Shown one piece after another: positions 60,970 to 64,000 of a DNA stretch of 64,000 bases. How positions within the stretch are numbered: the first letter of the stretch is position 1; each line of letters opens with the position of its first letter. Under the pieces are notes generated by a model. It was not told the origin of the DNA and ran no database searches. It was given only the letters and a program-made list of their open reading frames with translations. A program made the translations under genes and the position numbers. This stretch comes from UBA5793 sp040255465 (GTDB lineage: Bacteria; Planctomycetota; Phycisphaerae; Phycisphaerales; UBA5793): assembly GCA_040255465.1 (NCBI GenBank), contig JBDZVA010000002.1, positions 372,001 to 436,000 of the forward strand. Reading direction: 5' to 3'.

Positions 60970-62307
60970 ATGACTTCGCCAGCTTCCGCATCTTCTTCCT
61001 CCGACCCGGCCGGAAAGCCACTGCGCGACCGCCACGACGAGCCGTTGATCCGGGTGCTGGAAGTCGCTCGGCGATTGGGGGGTACGTCTGACGTCCGGGA
61101 GATCCTTTCGCTGATCATTGATGCCCTGCGCGACCTGCTCGGGGCCGACCGGGCGACGGTTTTTCAATATGACCCGGCCACCAACGAACTGTATTCGCGG
61201 GTGGCACATGGGATTGATGAGACGATGGCACGGGAGTTTCGCTTCCCGGTTGATAAGGGACTGGCGGGCGAGTGCTGTACGACGCGCAAGATCATCAACG
61301 TACCGGACTGCTACAGCGACCCGCGGTTCAGTGCCGAGGTCGATCGCCGCACCGGCTATCACACCCGCAACCTGCTTTGCATTCCGCTGGTCGCCACGGA
61401 CGGCTCAACCGTCGGCGTGGCCCAGGTGCTCAACAAGCACCATGGGGTGTTTACGGATGACGATGAGTTCTTTTCCGAAGCGCTGGGCATGCAGGCCGCG
61501 GTGGCGCTCCAGAGGGCGACGCTCTTTGAGGCCAAACTGCGGCAGGAAAAACTCGACCAGGACCTCGCACTGGCCCAGCGCATGCAGAAAGCCACCTGGC
61601 CAACCCACGTGCCCCAGCCCGATGGCTACGAAATCGCCGTCTACCTCCAGCCCGCCGAGGAAACCGGCGGCGACGCCTGTGATGTGTTTGCCGTGCCCGG
61701 TGCGGGAACGGTGCTGTTCATTGCCGATGCGACCGGCCACGGCATCGGCCCGGCCCTGAGCGTCACGCAGGCCCGCTCCATGGCTCGCGTGGCCATGCGC
61801 TGCGGCGTGGGGCTCGACCAGGCTATGCGGCACATCAACGCTCAACTCTGCGAGGACCTTCCCGCAGGTCGCTTCATCACCGCGTTCCTTGGGCGGCTCG
61901 ACGCGGACGCTCACGTCATCGAGTTCCACTCCGCCGGGCAGGGGCCGCTGCTGCACTTCCATGCCGCCTCCGCAACGGGCGACTTCGCCGAGGCCAATGG
62001 CCTGCCGCTGGGGATCATGGAGTATGCCCCGGTGGAGGCGGTGGAGCTGGGCCTGGCTCACCTGGCGCCTGGGGATGTCTACGCCGTACTCTCGGACGGA
62101 TTCTTCGAAGCCCAGAATCATGACGGAGAGCAGTTTGGCAATGAGGCGGTTCTTGAAGTGATCCGAGAGAGCACGGACAAGAGTGCAGAGCAGATCATCC
62201 GCCGCCTGCTCCAGGTGCTCGCCGGTCATTGCGGCAGCCGCCTGCCCGATGATGATCGCACCGCGCTGGTTGTGCGCCGCAAGCCGGTGGAGCCGGTGGC
62301 CGAGTGA
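60970..62307 (+). CDS. GAF-SpoIIE-type PP2C protein phosphatase
   Basis: The 445-residue protein has a GAF domain (about residues 40-190) that likely senses a ligand. A PP2C-like SpoIIE phosphatase domain follows (about 215-440), with its metal-binding Asp residues in GGDACDVF, IADATGHGI, VLSDGFFE and PDDDRTALVV. This architecture is typical of phosphatases that act on anti-sigma-factor antagonists. No partner antagonist or anti-sigma gene is adjacent, so the target is unknown. The ATG at 60970 has no clear ribosome binding site; the frame stays open far upstream, antisense to mltA. Confidence 0.88.
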   Translation: MTSPASASSSSDPAGKPLRDRHDEPLIRVLEVARRLGGTSDVREILSLIIDALRDLLGADRATVFQYDPATNELYSRVAHGIDETMAREFRFPVDKGLAGECCTTRKIINVPDCYSDPRFSAEVDRRTGYHTRNLLCIPLVATDGSTVGVAQVLNKHHGVFTDDDEFFSEALGMQAAVALQRATLFEAKLRQEKLDQDLALAQRMQKATWPTHVPQPDGYEIAVYLQPAEETGGDACDVFAVPGAGTVLFIADATGHGIGPALSVTQARSMARVAMRCGVGLDQAMRHINAQLCEDLPAGRFITAFLGRLDADAHVIEFHSAGQGPLLHFHAASATGDFAEANGLPLGIMEYAPVEAVELGLAHLAPGDVYAVLSDGFFEAQNHDGEQFGNEAVLEVIRESTDKSAEQIIRRLLQVLAGHCGSRLPDDDRTALVVRRKPVEPVAE

Positions 62308-62324
62308 ACGCCGACGGGAGGCAC

Positions 62325-63287
62325 ATGAGTCAGAGTCGACCGATTGTGATTCAGACCGAGCACCTCGATGCGACCGCCGCAGCGTGGCTGGGTGAGCGGG
62401 CGAGCCTCGTGGTGTGCCGGTATGACGATCCTCAACTGGATTCGATGCTGGATCAGGCGGATGGCTTGATCGTCCGCACCTACACGCAAGTCGATGCGGC
62501 CCTGCTCGATCGGGCTCCGCGGCTCAAGGTCGTAGCCCGGGCGGGCGTGGGCGTGGACAACATCGATATCGAGGCGTGCGCCGGACGGGGCATCGTCGTC
62601 GTCAATGCACCCGACGCGAACACCGAAGCCGTCGTGGAGTACGTATTTGCGGCGATGCTTGATGCCCTTCGGCCGCGCGAGTGGCTGAGGCGGGCCGTGG
62701 ATGGAACGCGGTGGCGAGAGCTTCGCGATGGGCTCGAAGCCGCCAAACAACTGGACGAACTGACACTGGGGATCCTTGGTCTGGGGCGCATTGGCAAGCG
62801 CATTGCCGCGGTGGCCGTCGCCTTCGGCATGCCTGTCATCTACAACGACCTGCTCAATATTCCTGAGTCGATGCGGCATGGCGCCCGCCCGGTTGATCGC
62901 ACGACATTGCTGCGCGAGTCAGATGTGCTGACCATCCACGTCGATGGGCGTCCGAGCAATCGTGGGCTGATTTCAACAAGCGAGTTGGCGCTCATGAGGG
63001 ACGCGGCGACGATTATCAACTCGTCGCGCGGCTTTGTCATCGACCCGGCAGCGCTTGGGTTGTTTCTCAAGGCGAATGCGAAGGCGCAAGCGAGACTGGA
63101 TGTCCATGAGCCTGAGCCGTTTGGTGCGGACTATCCGCTGCTGGGATTGCCCAATGCACACCTTTCGCCGCATATTGCCGGTCGCACGCACTCGGCTATG
63201 GCGCGGATGAGCGATGTGGTGCATGATGTGTGGGCGGTGTTGCAGGGGCATGAAGCAAAGTACCCCGTCCTGCCACTCAATGAGTGA
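62325..63287 (+). CDS. D-2-hydroxyacid dehydrogenase (3-phosphoglycerate-dehydrogenase-like)
   Basis: The 320-residue protein has the split catalytic and NAD-binding domains of D-2-hydroxyacid dehydrogenases. The Rossmann loop LGLGRIGKRIA is present near residue 147. The catalytic residues are the Arg in NSSRGFV, the Glu in DVHEPEP and the His in SPHIAGRTH. It lacks a C-terminal ACT domain, so it could be a SerA-like or related dehydrogenase. The ATG at 62325 has GGGAGG upstream and is preferred over a GTG at 62304 that overlaps the phosphatase stop. Confidence 0.82.
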   Translation: MSQSRPIVIQTEHLDATAAAWLGERASLVVCRYDDPQLDSMLDQADGLIVRTYTQVDAALLDRAPRLKVVARAGVGVDNIDIEACAGRGIVVVNAPDANTEAVVEYVFAAMLDALRPREWLRRAVDGTRWRELRDGLEAAKQLDELTLGILGLGRIGKRIAAVAVAFGMPVIYNDLLNIPESMRHGARPVDRTTLLRESDVLTIHVDGRPSNRGLISTSELALMRDAATIINSSRGFVIDPAALGLFLKANAKAQARLDVHEPEPFGADYPLLGLPNAHLSPHIAGRTHSAMARMSDVVHDVWAVLQGHEAKYPVLPLNE

Positions 63288-64000
63288 ACACGCCCACCAG
63301 TCTGGCGCCGTGACGATCGCGAGTCGATTGGTCAACAATTCGACCTGCGTCAAGTGTGGCTATCCACTGCGCGGTCTGTCGGAAGACGGCAATTGCCCCG
63401 AGTGTGGGCTCGCCGCGCATGCGTCCCTCGATCCAAACCGGTTGCTCCATGCCGATCCCCGACGGTTGCGGCTGATGCAAATTGGTTTTCTGGCGCTCGC
63501 GGTCAGTCCGCTGCCGGTTATCTTGTCAGCGGTAGTTGTCTCACGGTTCTACTCTGACCTTCTGTTCTACTCGCTTGTCGTCGGCGTGCCGGCGTGGGTC
63601 CTTGGAGCCCTGGTCCTGTTGAGTGTTCCGCCCCGGGCGCCTCGTGCGGACACTTCCCTGGATGGCATCCGGAGGATCATCCGGCCGTCGGCGTTTACCG
63701 TGGCGGTGCTGCTCTCTGCTGCCGGGGGTGCGATACTCCTCGACTGGCTGGTCGTGTTCGTTGTGGTGGGGGGAGCGGCGGGTTGTACGGGTCTGTGGCT
63801 CGGACACGGTGTGATTCTGTATGCATCTCAACTGTCGTCGCTCGCCGACAACGACCGCTTGAGTAATCAATTGAGAGAGATCACGCCGTATTACGTCGTG
63901 TTTGCGATTGCATCCGTCGTTGCGCTGCTTCTGGGTCTGTTGACCGCGCTTGTCTCAGGGGCCGGCGATGGCCCTCAGCAACTGGTGCTACTTTTGGTTG
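63280..64000 (+). CDS. zinc-ribbon membrane protein, truncated at the window end
   Basis: The open frame from the ATG at 63280 runs to the window end without a stop, giving at least 240 residues. The N terminus has a zinc ribbon (CVKCGYPLRGL, then CPECG), a pattern common in planctomycete membrane proteins. About four or five hydrophobic segments follow, separated by short loops. The ATG overlaps the dehydrogenase stop by 8 bases. No specific function is recognisable, and the C terminus is missing. Confidence 0.7.
   Translation, partial: MSEHAHQSGAVTIASRLVNNSTCVKCGYPLRGLSEDGNCPECGLAAHASLDPNRLLHADPRRLRLMQIGFLALAVSPLPVILSAVVVSRFYSDLLFYSLVVGVPAWVLGALVLLSVPPRAPRADTSLDGIRRIIRPSAFTVAVLLSAAGGAILLDWLVVFVVVGGAAGCTGLWLGHGVILYASQLSSLADNDRLSNQLREITPYYVVFAIASVVALLLGLLTALVSGAGDGPQQLVLLLV

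Overview
The window is GC-rich, densely packed bacterial chromosome. Several traits together point to a planctomycete, most likely of the Phycisphaerae group. These are two prepilin-type proteins of the planctomycete kind (short positively charged leader, GFTLIE or AFTLIE, a C-terminal DGH motif), an exported protein with a PEP-CTERM-like tail, a membrane protein opening with a C-x2-CGYPLRGL zinc ribbon, an unlinked complex I with two NuoD paralogs, and many large exported proteins with no recognisable enzyme domain. This is inference from gene content; no 16S rRNA gene is present.

Layout. 1-3.7 kb: membrane protein, VOC protein, and a B12-dependent acyl-CoA mutase with isobutyryl-CoA-mutase-like substrate residues. 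3.7-6.6 kb: nuoD and nuoE followed by two small genes and a LemA gene. 6.6-13.1 kb (minus strand): a nonulosonic (sialic-type) acid cassette with NeuC-, NeuB- and NeuA-like enzymes behind a very large Maf-like protein that carries a nucleotidyltransferase-like domain and a radical SAM/SPASM-like domain stripped of its cluster cysteines. 13-26 kb: exported and membrane proteins, a peptide-ABC binding protein and one permease, a thioesterase, a LemA/HtpX-type group, and a glycogen-synthase-like glycosyltransferase. 27-31 kb: nuoF, a DUF4139 protein, nrdR, and a YkgJ-type cysteine cluster protein. 31.3-37.1 kb (minus strand): an ebo-type metabolite cluster (EboF, EboC, EboE, EboB, a small protein in the EboA position, EboD), with a tRNA-Lys(CTT) gene just upstream. 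37.6-44 kb: rpmF-plsX-fabH-fabD-(lipoprotein)-fabG-acpP-fabF, the type II fatty acid synthesis operon. 44-50.4 kb: a gluzincin-PDZ protein, purN, a prepilin-like protein, mdh, a DUF1028 lipoprotein, coaC and rpoZ. 50.7-56.2 kb: four tandem exported proteins that share a C-terminal four-cysteine module, followed by a PEP-CTERM-like protein. Three of the four have a recognisable promoter and all four have a strong hairpin terminator. 56.4-64 kb: a second nuoD, a prepilin-like protein, an unknown protein, mltA, a GAF-SpoIIE phosphatase, a D-2-hydroxyacid dehydrogenase, and a truncated zinc-ribbon membrane protein.

The most interesting loci are the ebo-type cluster, which elsewhere makes or exports an unidentified small molecule; the cysteine-free radical SAM/SPASM fusion to a Maf-like transferase; and the tandem family with a shared C-terminal module and different N-terminal domains. 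Nothing in the window looks like a phage, an insertion sequence or a CRISPR array.
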